Source: Flavobacterium haoranii
Lineage (GTDB): Bacteria > Bacteroidota > Bacteroidia > Flavobacteriales > Flavobacteriaceae
Direction of reading: 5' to 3'
DNA: 64,000 bases
Assembly: GCA_003246205.1 (NCBI GenBank)
Contig: QKBC01000005.1
Coordinates: forward strand, 124,001-188,000
Shown here: piece after piece, positions 18,546 through 28,344 of the stretch
How the letters are laid out: every line of letters starts with the position of its first letter
How positions within the stretch are numbered: position 1 is the stretch's first letter
Program-made: the position numbers and the translations under genes
The notes under the pieces: generated by a model
Seen by the model: only the letters and a program-made list of their open reading frames with translations
Database searches by the model: none
Told to the model about the DNA's origin: nothing

Positions 18546-19634
18546 TTATAATAGGTTTTTTACACCTTCACCAATTTGGTCGCAAATGTACTGACCATTT
18601 TGACAATATCCAACTAATTCATTTTGAATAAACTGTAAAACTTTTTCTTTTGCCCTTTCCGGATACAACACATGCACATTAGCACCGGCATCGAGCGTAA
18701 AACAAACCGGAACTTGTGTTTCCTTTCTAAACTTCCAAATCTTATTAATGATTTCCAATGTATTAGGCTTCATCAAAATAAAATAAGGCATTGAAGTCAT
18801 CATCATAGCATGTAAGGTCAAGGCTTCACTTTCGACCAATTCTACAAACTTTTCCAAATTCCCTTCGGAAAGAATCTGTTTTATTGCCGTTAAATTGTGT
18901 TGTGCTTGGTCAAAACGTTGGGTAGCATAAGGATGATTATGCATTAAGTTATGCCCAACAGTACTCGACACTTGTTTTTCGCCTTTGTCTACCAATAAAA
19001 TAGTGTCTTGAAAATTTTTGAAGTTTTCATGAACCGCTGAAAATTCAACTCCAAACAAATCAGAGCTTTCAGTTGTATCTTGATGTTTTCCCCAAATCAC
19101 CACTTCCCCTTTCACACTTCGGCAAGCACTTCCGCTTCCTAAACGGGCTAAAAACGAAGCTTTTTGATTAAAATAGTCTTCGGAAATTTCTGGTTTTAGC
19201 ATTTTTTCCAAACTCATAATATTTACAGCCAACGCAGCCATACCTGACGCAGAAGATGCAATTCCGGAACTATGAGGAAATGTATTTTGGGTATCGATTT
19301 CTAAATGGTAGAATTTCAAATACGGACAATAGTTTTCTATTCGTTCCAAAAACTTTTGAATTTTCGGTTTGAAATCTTCTTTTGGTTTTCCTTCAAAAAG
19401 CAAATCAAAAGAAAAATCATCGGATGGATTTTGTTTGGCACTAACGTTTAGAGACGTAATCGTTTTACAATTACTCAAGGTAAAACTAATGGAAGGATTA
19501 GCCGGAATTTGATCTCCTGTTTCTTTTTTGCCCCAATATTTTACCAATGCAATATTACTTGGTGCACTCCAAGAAAATGCCGCTTTTTCAACACTTCCAT
19601 AGTTGGCTGCTACAAAATCCTGATTTGAAAACAT
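18546..19634 (-). CDS. mvaD: Diphosphomevalonate decarboxylase
   Basis: SAPSNIALVKYWGK, NTFPHSSGIASSASGMAALA, LGSGSACRS. Confidence 0.94.
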   Translation of the reverse strand: MFSNQDFVAANYGSVEKAAFSWSAPSNIALVKYWGKKETGDQIPANPSISFTLSNCKTITSLNVSAKQNPSDDFSFDLLFEGKPKEDFKPKIQKFLERIENYCPYLKFYHLEIDTQNTFPHSSGIASSASGMAALAVNIMSLEKMLKPEISEDYFNQKASFLARLGSGSACRSVKGEVVIWGKHQDTTESSDLFGVEFSAVHENFKNFQDTILLVDKGEKQVSSTVGHNLMHNHPYATQRFDQAQHNLTAIKQILSEGNLEKFVELVESEALTLHAMMMTSMPYFILMKPNTLEIINKIWKFRKETQVPVCFTLDAGANVHVLYPERAKEKVLQFIQNELVGYCQNGQYICDQIGEGVKNLL

Positions 19635-19648
19635 ATTGTTTTTTGCTG

Positions 19649-19656
19649 CAAAAATA
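19649..19656 (-). promoter_or_regulatory. -7 element TATTTTTG for the mvaD operon
   Basis: Minus-strand TAnnTTTG match just upstream of the mvaD start. Confidence 0.45.
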
Positions 19657-19702
19657 CCACTTTTGACTGTTTATTCGTTACTTTGCCAAACAAATTAAAA
19701 AT

Positions 19703-20179
19703 ATGAATTCCTATTTACGCATTATCTATGTAGTGGTTATTTGTTTAGCCATTGGTTACTTATCATCGCTTGTTACACAAAGTTCTGTCGAAACTTGGTA
19801 TCCTACTTTAGAAAAGCCATTTTTCAATCCGCCTAATTGGCTTTTTGCTCCAGTTTGGACACTACTTTATATTTTAATGGGAATTGCTGGTGGAATGATT
19901 TGGACAACGTATGAAAGCAATCCTGAAAAAGTTAAAAAAGCACTGTTGTTCTTCACCGTTCAGCTACTTTTAAATGCGTTGTGGAGTTATCTTTTCTTCG
20001 GACTTAACAATATTCTTGTTGCTTTAATCGAAATTATCTTATTGACACTGATTATTTACGAAACGATTCATTTGTTTAAAGAAATCAAACCCAGAGCAGC
20101 TTGGCTTTTAATTCCGTATTTGGCTTGGGTTCTGTTTGCTACAGTTTTAACGGCTTCTATTTTTTGGTTGAATCGCTAA
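19703..20179 (+). CDS. TspO/MBR family protein
   Basis: WYPTLEKPFFNPPNWLFAPVWTLLYILMGIAGGMIW; five TM segments. Confidence 0.94.
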   Translation: MNSYLRIIYVVVICLAIGYLSSLVTQSSVETWYPTLEKPFFNPPNWLFAPVWTLLYILMGIAGGMIWTTYESNPEKVKKALLFFTVQLLLNALWSYLFFGLNNILVALIEIILLTLIIYETIHLFKEIKPRAAWLLIPYLAWVLFATVLTASIFWLNR

Positions 20180-21389
20180 ACGCTATAGCTTGGGCAGCAA
20201 TAAAACCACCTGTCCAAGCATTTTGAAAATTAAAACCTCCGGTAATAGCATCAATATTCAGCACTTCGCCCGCCAAATAAAGGTTGGGCAAAATTTTACT
20301 TTCCATGGTTTTAAAATTGATTTCTTTTAGATCGACACCGCCAGCCGTCACAAATTCTTCCTTAAATGTACTTTTCCCGTTAACCTGAAAAACAGCATTT
20401 GTTAATTGGTTTGCCAAAGTCGTCATCTGCTTTTTATTCACATCAGCCCATTTGGTTTCCGGCTGAATTTCGGAAGCTTTCAAAATACTTTCCCACAGTC
20501 GTTTTGGAAAATCAAACGGACAAAATTTATCGGTATTCTTTTTCGCATTTTCCAATTTCAGCTCGTTCAATTGTTCCAAGGTTTCTTCGAAATTTTGATC
20601 TTTTAACCAATTGACCTGAATTGTAAACCGATAATTTACATTGGCTAATTCGCGAGCACCCCACGCCGACAAACGCAAAATAGCCGGACCACTCATTCCC
20701 CAATGCGTAATCAACAAAGGACCAGAAGCTTTCAACTTACTCCCTTGTACTTTTACACTAGCTTGCGCCGCAACACCCATTAAATTTTTAATGCGTTCGT
20801 CCTTAATATTAAAGGTAAAAAGCGAGGGAACCGGAGCGACAATTTGGTGACCCAATTCGACCAACATTTCCCAAATTTTAGGATTACTTCCGGTGGCAAT
20901 AACCACATTTTCTACAGCAAAAGTTTCTTTAGTTGTTTCTACTTTCCAAAAATCTTCGGTTTTATATAATGATTGAACACTTTGTTGAGTTAAAATAGCA
21001 ATTCCTAATTGCTGGGTAGCTTTTAGAAAACAATCTATAATAGTTTGAGACGAATCGGTATCAGGAAACATACGTCCATCTTCTTCAATTTTTAAATTGA
21101 CACCGTGTTTTTCGAACCATTCTATGGTATCACCTGAACAAAATTGATGAAATGGTCCTTTTAATTCTCTTTCGCCTCTGGGATAAAATTTCACTAATTC
21201 ATTAGGCACAAAACAAGCATGAGTCACATTACAACGTCCGCCACCCGAAATTTTCACTTTTGACAAGACTTCCTTTCCTCTTTCTAGAATAGCCACTTTT
21301 AACTTCGGATTATTTTCTACACTATTAATAGCAGTAAAAAATCCGGCAGCGCCACCTCCTATAATTATCACATCGTAATTGGCATTCAT
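20157..21389 (-). CDS. HI0933/BaiN-family NAD(P)/FAD-dependent oxidoreductase
   Basis: DVIIIGGGAAGFFTAI, VKISGGGRCNVTHAC, GGFNFQNAWTGGFIAAQAI. Confidence 0.93.
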   Translation of the reverse strand: MNANYDVIIIGGGAAGFFTAINSVENNPKLKVAILERGKEVLSKVKISGGGRCNVTHACFVPNELVKFYPRGERELKGPFHQFCSGDTIEWFEKHGVNLKIEEDGRMFPDTDSSQTIIDCFLKATQQLGIAILTQQSVQSLYKTEDFWKVETTKETFAVENVVIATGSNPKIWEMLVELGHQIVAPVPSLFTFNIKDERIKNLMGVAAQASVKVQGSKLKASGPLLITHWGMSGPAILRLSAWGARELANVNYRFTIQVNWLKDQNFEETLEQLNELKLENAKKNTDKFCPFDFPKRLWESILKASEIQPETKWADVNKKQMTTLANQLTNAVFQVNGKSTFKEEFVTAGGVDLKEINFKTMESKILPNLYLAGEVLNIDAITGGFNFQNAWTGGFIAAQAIAFSDSTKK

Positions 21390-22066
21390 ATTCTATCAGG
21401 AAAATCGGTTATTATACCATCTATCGGAAATCGCTTAATATGTTCTATATCTTCGGGATTATTAACAGTCCACGTATTTATTTTGAATCCCATCTCTTTG
21501 GCTTTATCACAACTCTCTTTAGTCAATAACGAAAAATGCGGATGAATCGCCGAAGCTTTAAATTCAACTCCCAACTCAATCGCTTGGTCAATACTCGCTT
21601 GTGTTAAAACCGCAATTGGAATTTCAGAATTCAATTGGGAAAATGCCTTTAATTCGGAATATTGAAAACTGGAAATGATAAAATCATTGGTTTGCCAATG
21701 CTTCTCAGAAATATATTTCTTCAGAATCTCAAAAACCGGAAGTGCAGTGTGTTCACCTTTTAGTTCAATATTAATCCAACATTTTCTATCGACTAAATTC
21801 AGTACTTCTTCTAAAGTAGGAATTTGAAATTCATCTTTAATTTTAATGTTTTTCAATTCATCTAAACTGAAATTAGAAATCGCCCCGATAGTATTCGTCA
21901 ATCTATCTAAGGTAAAATCATGAAAAACGACTACTTCTCCCGATTCGCAAACATGCACATCTATTTCAATAGCATGTACCTTTAAATCTATTGCTTTTTG
22001 AATAGATTCTAATGTATTTTCGGCTATATGTCCCGAAGCGCCTCGGTGTCCAATTATATAAAACAT
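21386..22066 (-). CDS. Glycerophosphodiester phosphodiesterase family protein
   Basis: IGHRGASGHIAENTLESIQKAIDLKVHAIEIDVHVCESGEVVVFHD. Confidence 0.94.
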   Translation of the reverse strand: MFYIIGHRGASGHIAENTLESIQKAIDLKVHAIEIDVHVCESGEVVVFHDFTLDRLTNTIGAISNFSLDELKNIKIKDEFQIPTLEEVLNLVDRKCWINIELKGEHTALPVFEILKKYISEKHWQTNDFIISSFQYSELKAFSQLNSEIPIAVLTQASIDQAIELGVEFKASAIHPHFSLLTKESCDKAKEMGFKINTWTVNNPEDIEHIKRFPIDGIITDFPDRI

Positions 22067-22132
22067 TCCGACAAAGATATAATAGTTTCGGTTTTTGTTC
22101 GTTTAATTTTGCAAAGAATAAAATCGGAAAAC

Positions 22133-22579
22133 ATGAAAAAGACATTAATTCTATTGACACTCACTTTATTTTTGGTTCGTTGTACCAGTACAAGCTCTTT
22201 TAACTATCGCGATGATTTTAAATCGTTGAACGAAAAAGAAACACAAGCATTTTTGAAAAGCAAGTCGGCCACAAGCGACAGCAAATCAGTTGTCATTTTA
22301 ACACAAGGCTTTAAAGGCGAACAAGTTACAGCCATCCAAAATAGCAAAACCATTTACAAACAATATCCCATCAGTAATTTAAAGACTAAATATGCTGATA
22401 GTTTTAGCTTTAGCAATGCGAGTAATTTAATAATTGAAGATAATTTTTTGAAGAAACAGGTTACAATCCCCGTTAAAGAAGCTAAAGAATATAAGTTTGT
22501 TTATATAATGATTGAAGGAAGCGGAACCAGTGCTAAGTATAAAATTACGTTTAGCCATAAATTGAGACCTTTGGACTAA
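22133..22579 (+). CDS. Hypothetical lipoprotein, 148 aa
   Basis: MKKTLILLTLTLFLVRCTST lipobox-like; start moved from 22028 to 22133 because the upstream part overlaps the divergent gene and the lipoprotein signal begins at 22133. Confidence 0.7.
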   Translation: MKKTLILLTLTLFLVRCTSTSSFNYRDDFKSLNEKETQAFLKSKSATSDSKSVVILTQGFKGEQVTAIQNSKTIYKQYPISNLKTKYADSFSFSNASNLIIEDNFLKKQVTIPVKEAKEYKFVYIMIEGSGTSAKYKITFSHKLRPLD

Positions 22580-22591
22580 AGATATAAAAAC

Positions 22592-22621
22592 AAAAAAGCC
22601 AGACAATGTCTGGCTTTTTTA
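22592..22621 (+). terminator. Terminator between lipoprotein gene and tRNA-Phe
   Basis: aaaaaagccagacaatgtctggctttttt; symmetric so probably serves both strands. Confidence 0.85.
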
Positions 22622-22624
22622 AAG

Positions 22625-22697
<73 letters not shown>

Positions 22698-22736
22698 TTT
22701 AACAATTAAAGCATTACTGCTTGTTGATTGCGGGTG

Positions 22737-22767
22737 CAAATATAGAACCAATTTTATATTTTCCAAA
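22737..22767 (-). promoter_or_regulatory. Promoter of tRNA-Phe: TTTG-N19-TATATTTG
   Basis: Minus-strand CAAA complement at 22764-22767 and TATATTTG complement at 22737-22744; 19-nt spacer. Confidence 0.8.
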
Positions 22768-22792
22768 ACAAATTTCAAAAAAAATCAATTCG

Positions 22793-22800
22793 TATATTTG
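22793..22800 (+). promoter_or_regulatory. -7 element TATATTTG upstream of coaX
   Basis: TAnnTTTG match 19 nt before ATG. Confidence 0.5.
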
Positions 22801-22819
22801 CAAACACAAATAATCCAAT

Positions 22820-23554
22820 ATGCTTTTAACACTTGATGCCGGAAACACGTTCATCAAATGCGCTGTTTTTGAGAACGATAGAATGTTAGAAAAATTTACT
22901 TTCTCTTTTTCCGATGCTGAAAAAAAAATCCAAAAAATTTTTTCTCAGTATCCTAAAATAACCCATTCTATCTATTCTTCGGTAATAATCGGAGATTCGC
23001 AACTAGTAGAAATACTCAAAAAACACTCGCAACTATTTCAAATCGATCACCAATTTTCGTTTCCGTTTCAAAATCTATACACAACTCCGACCACTTTAGG
23101 TATTGACCGGATGGTTTTATCAGCCGGCGCCAGTCTGCTTCATCCAAATGAAAACAAACTAGTCATCGGAGCCGGAACTTGTATCACATACGATTTTGTC
23201 AATTCGAAAAATGAATATTTAGGAGGCGCTATTTCTCCCGGAATTCAGATGCGATACAAAAGCTTAAACAATTATACTTCAAAACTTCCGTTATTAGAAA
23301 AAGAAATCCCGGAAGACTTTATTGGTGACAGCACAAAAAACGCTATTCACTCAGGAGTTATGAACGGAATTATCTATGAAATTGAGGGGTTCATTTCCCA
23401 ATATTTTCTTAAATATAAAGATTTAACAATTATTTTAACAGGTGGCGACGCAGAATTTTTGGCTAAAAGCTTAAAAAGCACCATATTTGCCAATTCAAAT
23501 TTTCTTCTGGAAAGTTTGAATTTAATTTTTACACATTGTATAGATAATGATTAA
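22820..23554 (+). CDS. coaX: Type III pantothenate kinase
   Basis: LTLDAGNTFIKCAVFE, TPTTLGIDRMVLSAGA, VIGAGTCITYDFV, GGAISPGIQMRYKSL. Confidence 0.95.
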   Translation: MLLTLDAGNTFIKCAVFENDRMLEKFTFSFSDAEKKIQKIFSQYPKITHSIYSSVIIGDSQLVEILKKHSQLFQIDHQFSFPFQNLYTTPTTLGIDRMVLSAGASLLHPNENKLVIGAGTCITYDFVNSKNEYLGGAISPGIQMRYKSLNNYTSKLPLLEKEIPEDFIGDSTKNAIHSGVMNGIIYEIEGFISQYFLKYKDLTIILTGGDAEFLAKSLKSTIFANSNFLLESLNLIFTHCIDND

Positions 23555-24800
23555 AAAGATAATTTTATCAGCAGGTTTATTATTTGGTCTACATTCTTTT
23601 GCACAAGAAGGAACTTCTTCCCCTTATTCATATTTCGGTTTAGGTAAAGATCGTTTCAGAGGTACACAAGACCAAAGAGCCATGGGAGGTTTAGCTATTG
23701 AAGGAGATAGTACGGCTTTGAACCTTGTTAACCCTGCTTCTTACTCACACTTAAGATTAACTGCTTTTGCCGTAGGTGGAACTACAAATTTCACTACTTT
23801 AAAAAACGAAAGTGACAGCGAAAAAGCAAAACGAACTACGATTGATTATTTAGCAGTGGGTATTCCAATGGGAAAATTCGGTGCTGCAATAGGTCTTATG
23901 CCTTATTCATCTGTAGGATATAAATTCCAAAATACTGAAACAGACATCAATGGAATTGAAAACACTAAAAAATTCACAGGAGACGGAAATATAAATCGCT
24001 TTTTCGGAGGTGCTTCGTATACTATTAACCAGAACTTTAGTGTTGGTGCCCAATTAGAATATAATTTCGGAACTATAGAAAATGAATTAATCGAATCACA
24101 TAGTGATTTACAGTTAAGTTCCAGAGAAAGAAACACTGCTCAAATAAAAGGAATGACCTATAACTTTGGTTTACTCTATAAGAAAAAATTAAGCAAAGGA
24201 TTAAATCTGCATGGTAGTTTTACATTCAGTCCGGAATCGAAGTTAAATGTAGCCAATGAACGAAATATAGCTACAACTGTTTATTCACAAAGTTCGGGAA
24301 CAGAATATGTAAACGACAGCCAAGATATAGAAATACCGAATTATAAAATAACTGTTCCTAGCAAATATAGTTTTGGTGCAGGAATAGGAAAACAAAACAG
24401 ATGGTTAATCGGAGCTCAAGTAACACTGCAAAACAACAGCAAATTAATCAATTTATCAAGTGCTAACACTAACGGAGATTTTGAAAATGCACAAACATAT
24501 ACTATTGGTGGTTATTATATTCCAAAATACGATTCCTTTTCAAGTTACTTTAGCCGAGTAGTTTACAGAGCCGGTTTCCGTTATAACAAAACCGGACTTA
24601 TCTTAAACGGGCAAAGCATAAATGATTATGGCATGAATTTTGGTCTTGGTTTACCGCTAGGAGCTTCTAAAGTAGATGTTGGTTTTGAATTTGGAAAAAC
24701 CGGAACAACAAGTTCAGGGTTAGTTCAAGAAAACTATTTTAACATCAGTGTAGGATTCTCCATAGCAGACAAATGGTTTAGAAAAACTTTAATCGACTAA
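23547..24800 (+). CDS. Putative outer-membrane beta-barrel protein
   Basis: Signal peptide; GTSSPYSYFGLGKDRFRGTQDQRAMGGLAIEGDSTALNLVNPASYSHL, many alternating strands; overlaps coaX by 8 nt. Confidence 0.75.
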   Translation: MIKKIILSAGLLFGLHSFAQEGTSSPYSYFGLGKDRFRGTQDQRAMGGLAIEGDSTALNLVNPASYSHLRLTAFAVGGTTNFTTLKNESDSEKAKRTTIDYLAVGIPMGKFGAAIGLMPYSSVGYKFQNTETDINGIENTKKFTGDGNINRFFGGASYTINQNFSVGAQLEYNFGTIENELIESHSDLQLSSRERNTAQIKGMTYNFGLLYKKKLSKGLNLHGSFTFSPESKLNVANERNIATTVYSQSSGTEYVNDSQDIEIPNYKITVPSKYSFGAGIGKQNRWLIGAQVTLQNNSKLINLSSANTNGDFENAQTYTIGGYYIPKYDSFSSYFSRVVYRAGFRYNKTGLILNGQSINDYGMNFGLGLPLGASKVDVGFEFGKTGTTSSGLVQENYFNISVGFSIADKWFRKTLID

Positions 24801-24819
24801 TATTACGTAAAGAAAATTA

Positions 24820-26181
24820 ATGAAAATGAGAACTAAATTGACTTTATTAGCCCTTGCTTTAAGCGTGTTTTCATTCGCACAAAATGTTGATTGTGCTGAA
24901 ACTTTAAGTCTTATGGCAACTTCTGTTAAAGCTAAGGATGCAACAGCTTATGATTATTTAAACAGTCTGAGAAAAGAGTGTCCTACTTATGACTACAGAA
25001 CTTACGCTTATGGTATATTTGCTATCAAGCAAAAAATCGAAAACGCTGCAAACAACACAGAAAAAGAAAAGTATGTTCGTGATCTATTAAAATTGTATGA
25101 CGAATACCAACAATACTTTCCAGAAAAAATCAGTGGTGTTGACATGAAGAAAGGATTAGATCTTTTCAACTATGAAGTTGGTACTAAAGAAGAGGTCTTT
25201 AACTATCTAGACAAAGCTTTTAAAAATGATCTGGCAAATTTTGATAACACAAAAGCTTTATATGCTTATTTCGAAATTTTGGTTAATAACCACAAAGCAA
25301 ACAAAGGCATTACACTTCAACAAGTATTTGACAAATACGACGATGTTTCTGATAAATTAAGCCAGTTAAAAGAAGAAGACACTAATGCTTTAGACAAATT
25401 ACTAGAAAAAGAAGAAGCAGGTCAAACTCTTGACAATAAAGAAGTAAAAGCTAAAAACAAATTAGAAGGTAACATTGAAGATATCGGAATCGTTACTTCA
25501 AGTATGGATGCTATTATCGTAGAACTTTCTACTTGTGATAAGTTAATTCCTTTCTACCAAAAAGGTTTCGAAGCTAACAAATCTAACGAACAATGGTTAA
25601 AACGTGCCGCTGACCGTTTAGAAGCAAAAGAATGCGATTCAGATCCTTTATTCTCTAAAATATCTGAAGCTTTATACCAATTGAACCCAAGTGCTGACGC
25701 AGCTTATAAATTAGGAGTTGTAGAAAGTCAAAAGAAAAATACTTCTAAAGCTTTGGAATATTTCAACAAAGCGGCTGATATGTACACGGATAATACTAAA
25801 AAAGCTGCTGTGTATTACAAAATAGCTTCTATGTATTCTAAATCAAATAAGAGTCAAGCTAGAAACTACGCCAGAAAAGCTCTACAAGTAAAACCTTCTT
25901 ATGGTAAAGCTTATTTATTGATTGCTCAGATTTACGGAAACAGCATCAATGAATGTGGAAACGACCAATTTGAAAAAAGAGCGATGTATTGGTTAGCAGC
26001 TCAATATGCTGATAAAGCAGCTGCAGTTGATCCATCTTTAAAAAGTATAGCTAACAAAATGGCTTCCGGTTACAGAGCTGCTGCTCCTACAAGAACTGAA
26101 ATTTTCCAATCCGGAAAAGCGGGACAACGAATTTCTTTCAACTGTTGGGTTGGTGAAAGCGTTTTAGTTCCAAGTTTATAA
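24820..26181 (+). CDS. Tetratricopeptide repeat protein, secreted
   Basis: Signal peptide; KALEYFNKAADMYTDNTKKAAVYYKIASMYSKSNKSQARNYARKALQVKPSYGKAYLLIAQIY. Confidence 0.85.
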   Translation: MKMRTKLTLLALALSVFSFAQNVDCAETLSLMATSVKAKDATAYDYLNSLRKECPTYDYRTYAYGIFAIKQKIENAANNTEKEKYVRDLLKLYDEYQQYFPEKISGVDMKKGLDLFNYEVGTKEEVFNYLDKAFKNDLANFDNTKALYAYFEILVNNHKANKGITLQQVFDKYDDVSDKLSQLKEEDTNALDKLLEKEEAGQTLDNKEVKAKNKLEGNIEDIGIVTSSMDAIIVELSTCDKLIPFYQKGFEANKSNEQWLKRAADRLEAKECDSDPLFSKISEALYQLNPSADAAYKLGVVESQKKNTSKALEYFNKAADMYTDNTKKAAVYYKIASMYSKSNKSQARNYARKALQVKPSYGKAYLLIAQIYGNSINECGNDQFEKRAMYWLAAQYADKAAAVDPSLKSIANKMASGYRAAAPTRTEIFQSGKAGQRISFNCWVGESVLVPSL

Positions 26182-26182
26182 T

Positions 26183-26743
26183 ATGAAATTATCTTTTAGA
26201 AATAATATATTTAACATGGTCACGATAGCATTTATCGTGACTATGTTTTTTTCGTGTGAAACGACTTTAAAAGACAAGCAAAAATTTAGCAAGTCCTCTT
26301 TTTTACCAATTAGCGAAGCAGATACTATCAACCTGAAATATACGGATTCCGGCAAAATAAAATCTACTTTGCGTAGCCCTAAAATGTTAGACTATAGTCA
26401 AATTGACAACCCTTTCACTGAATTTCCAAAAGGCGTTTTGGTTACTGTTTACGACAACCAAAACAACATTACCACAATTAAATCTGATTATGCTATTCGT
26501 TATAAAATGACAGACATTATCGATTTACAAGGAAATGTAGTCATCACTTCTCATGACGGCAAAAAAATGGAAACTTCCCAATTGTATTTTGACCAAAAGA
26601 ACGAATGGTTCTTCACTGAAAAATTCTTCAAGTACTCCGACGGAGAAGGTGGTTATCTTCAAGGTCCCGGTGTAGACTTCAGCCGTGATTTTAAAATCTT
26701 CAACATGCAAAACAGTAGTGGAGAAGTTACAACTGTAGACTAA
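26183..26743 (+). CDS. lptC: LPS export ABC transporter periplasmic protein LptC
   Basis: Lipoprotein signal; YDNQNNITTIKSDYAIRYKMTDIIDLQGNVVITSHDGKKMETSQLYFDQKNEWFFTEKFF. Confidence 0.87.
   Translation: MKLSFRNNIFNMVTIAFIVTMFFSCETTLKDKQKFSKSSFLPISEADTINLKYTDSGKIKSTLRSPKMLDYSQIDNPFTEFPKGVLVTVYDNQNNITTIKSDYAIRYKMTDIIDLQGNVVITSHDGKKMETSQLYFDQKNEWFFTEKFFKYSDGEGGYLQGPGVDFSRDFKIFNMQNSSGEVTTVD
26215..26245. repeat. Near-perfect inverted repeat (13-nt arms, 12 of 13 paired, 5-nt loop) inside the 5' coding region of lptC
   Basis: catggtcacgata-gcatt-tatcgtgactatg. Confidence 0.95.
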
Positions 26744-26772
26744 GCTTCCTTTACTTTGTAAAAATATTTAAC

Positions 26773-26780
26773 TACATTTG
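26773..26780 (+). promoter_or_regulatory. -7 element TACATTTG
   Basis: TAnnTTTG match overlapping the TTG called as ORF start. Confidence 0.5.
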
Positions 26781-26795
26781 GTAAAAAAACCAATC

Positions 26796-26981
26796 ATGAC
26801 ATTCTATAAAGTTTTTTATTTTATTTACCTTGTTTTCGCAGGCTTCTTTCTTTATGATGCTTATATGAAAATACAGGAACACAAAAGTCCTTGGCTAAGC
26901 ATTATCATTGCTTTAGTAGCAATCGGAATGTTTTTATTCAGAAGACATTTTTACAACAAATACCAAAACCGCGATAAATAA
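26796..26981 (+). CDS. Small hypothetical membrane protein
   Basis: MTFYKVFYFIYLVFAGFFLYDAYMKIQEHKSPWLSIIIALVAIGMFLFRRHF; two TM segments; ATG at 26796 preferred. Confidence 0.65.
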   Translation: MTFYKVFYFIYLVFAGFFLYDAYMKIQEHKSPWLSIIIALVAIGMFLFRRHFYNKYQNRDK

Positions 26982-26986
26982 CACAC

Positions 26987-28255
26987 ATGGAAATTGCCAT
27001 AATTATCGTTTGTTTAATACTTTCTGCTTTTTTTTCAGGTATGGAAATTGCTTATGTTTCTTCTAATAAGGTTTTCCTTTCTCTGGAAAAAAAACAAAAC
27101 AATTTTAATGCTCAAATTTTAGCCAAAATAACAGAAAAGCCTTCACAGTTTATCACCTCAATGCTTGTAGGAAACAATGTGGTTTTAGTAATTTATGGTA
27201 TTTATACCGGTGATTTAATCATGGATTGGCTGAATTCCTTTTCAATAGGATTTTCTTCTTTTTCCAGCCTTTTGCTGCAAACATTAATTTCAACAGCTGT
27301 CATCTTAATTACAGCGGAATTTTTACCAAAAGTCTTTTTTCAGATTTATGCTAATAATTTCATGAAGCTTTTTGCTTTTCCGTCTTATCTCTTTTACCAA
27401 CTTTTCTATTGGGTATCCCGATTTATCATTTGGATTTCTGATTTTGTATTAAAAAAATTCTTTAAAACAGAAGGAGATCAGGTTCAGGATTATTTCAGTA
27501 AAGTTGAATTAGGTAATTTCATTTCAGAACAAATGAACGGCGTTAGCGATGAAGACGAAATTGACTCTGAAATCCAAATTTTTCAGAATGCTTTAGAGTT
27601 TTCTGATCTAAAAGCCAGAGATATTATGACACCCCGAACTGAGATTGCAGGTGTAGATATCTTAGATTCAGTTGAGGATTTACGTCAATTATTCATAGAA
27701 ACCGGTTATTCTAAAATTGTAGTCTACCAAAATTCTATTGATGATATTTTAGGTTATGTCCATTCATTTGAACTATTCAAAAAACCTAAAACCATAAAAT
27801 CCGTTATGATTCCTATGGAGTTTGTCCCGGAAACTATATATATCAAAGACTTACTTAATATTTTAACGAAAAAACGAAAAAGTATGGCTATTATTCTGGA
27901 CGAATATGGCGGTACTTCCGGTATTGTAACAGTTGAAGATATTATTGAAGAACTTTTTGGCGAAATTGAAGACGAACATGACTTAGATGAAGAATTGATA
28001 GAAGAACAACTGGAAGAAAATGCTTATTTATTTTCTGCTCGTTTAGAAGTGGAATTGCTTAATGAAAAATATAATCTTAACATTCCGGAATCAGACTCAT
28101 ATAGTACATTAGGTGGTTTTATTGTTCACAACACTAAAGAAATACCACAAAATGAAGAAAAAATCCAAATCGAGAATTTTGAAATAACCATTCATTCCGC
28201 CAGTAACAAAAAAATTGAATTGGTTCGTTTTTCCATTAAAGAAGAAAAATTATAA
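26987..28255 (+). CDS. Hemolysin family protein (CNNM domain + CBS pair + CorC/HlyC domain)
   Basis: SAFFSGMEIAYVSSNK, ARDIMTPRTEIAGVD, MAIILDEYGGTSGIVTVEDIIEELFGEIEDEHD. Confidence 0.93.
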   Translation: MEIAIIIVCLILSAFFSGMEIAYVSSNKVFLSLEKKQNNFNAQILAKITEKPSQFITSMLVGNNVVLVIYGIYTGDLIMDWLNSFSIGFSSFSSLLLQTLISTAVILITAEFLPKVFFQIYANNFMKLFAFPSYLFYQLFYWVSRFIIWISDFVLKKFFKTEGDQVQDYFSKVELGNFISEQMNGVSDEDEIDSEIQIFQNALEFSDLKARDIMTPRTEIAGVDILDSVEDLRQLFIETGYSKIVVYQNSIDDILGYVHSFELFKKPKTIKSVMIPMEFVPETIYIKDLLNILTKKRKSMAIILDEYGGTSGIVTVEDIIEELFGEIEDEHDLDEELIEEQLEENAYLFSARLEVELLNEKYNLNIPESDSYSTLGGFIVHNTKEIPQNEEKIQIENFEITIHSASNKKIELVRFSIKEEKL

Positions 28256-28344
28256 AAAATTTAATTGAAATATTATTTTTTCTTTTTTATTATTAAATAG
28301 ATAATTGTATTTTCGCCCTCTGAAAAAAAGTAAATTGATATAAA

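Noticed and set aside
22028-22132. N-terminal extension of the 183-aa ORF
   Set aside because: Overlaps the divergent GDPD gene and its promoter space; the lipoprotein signal starts at ATG 22133.
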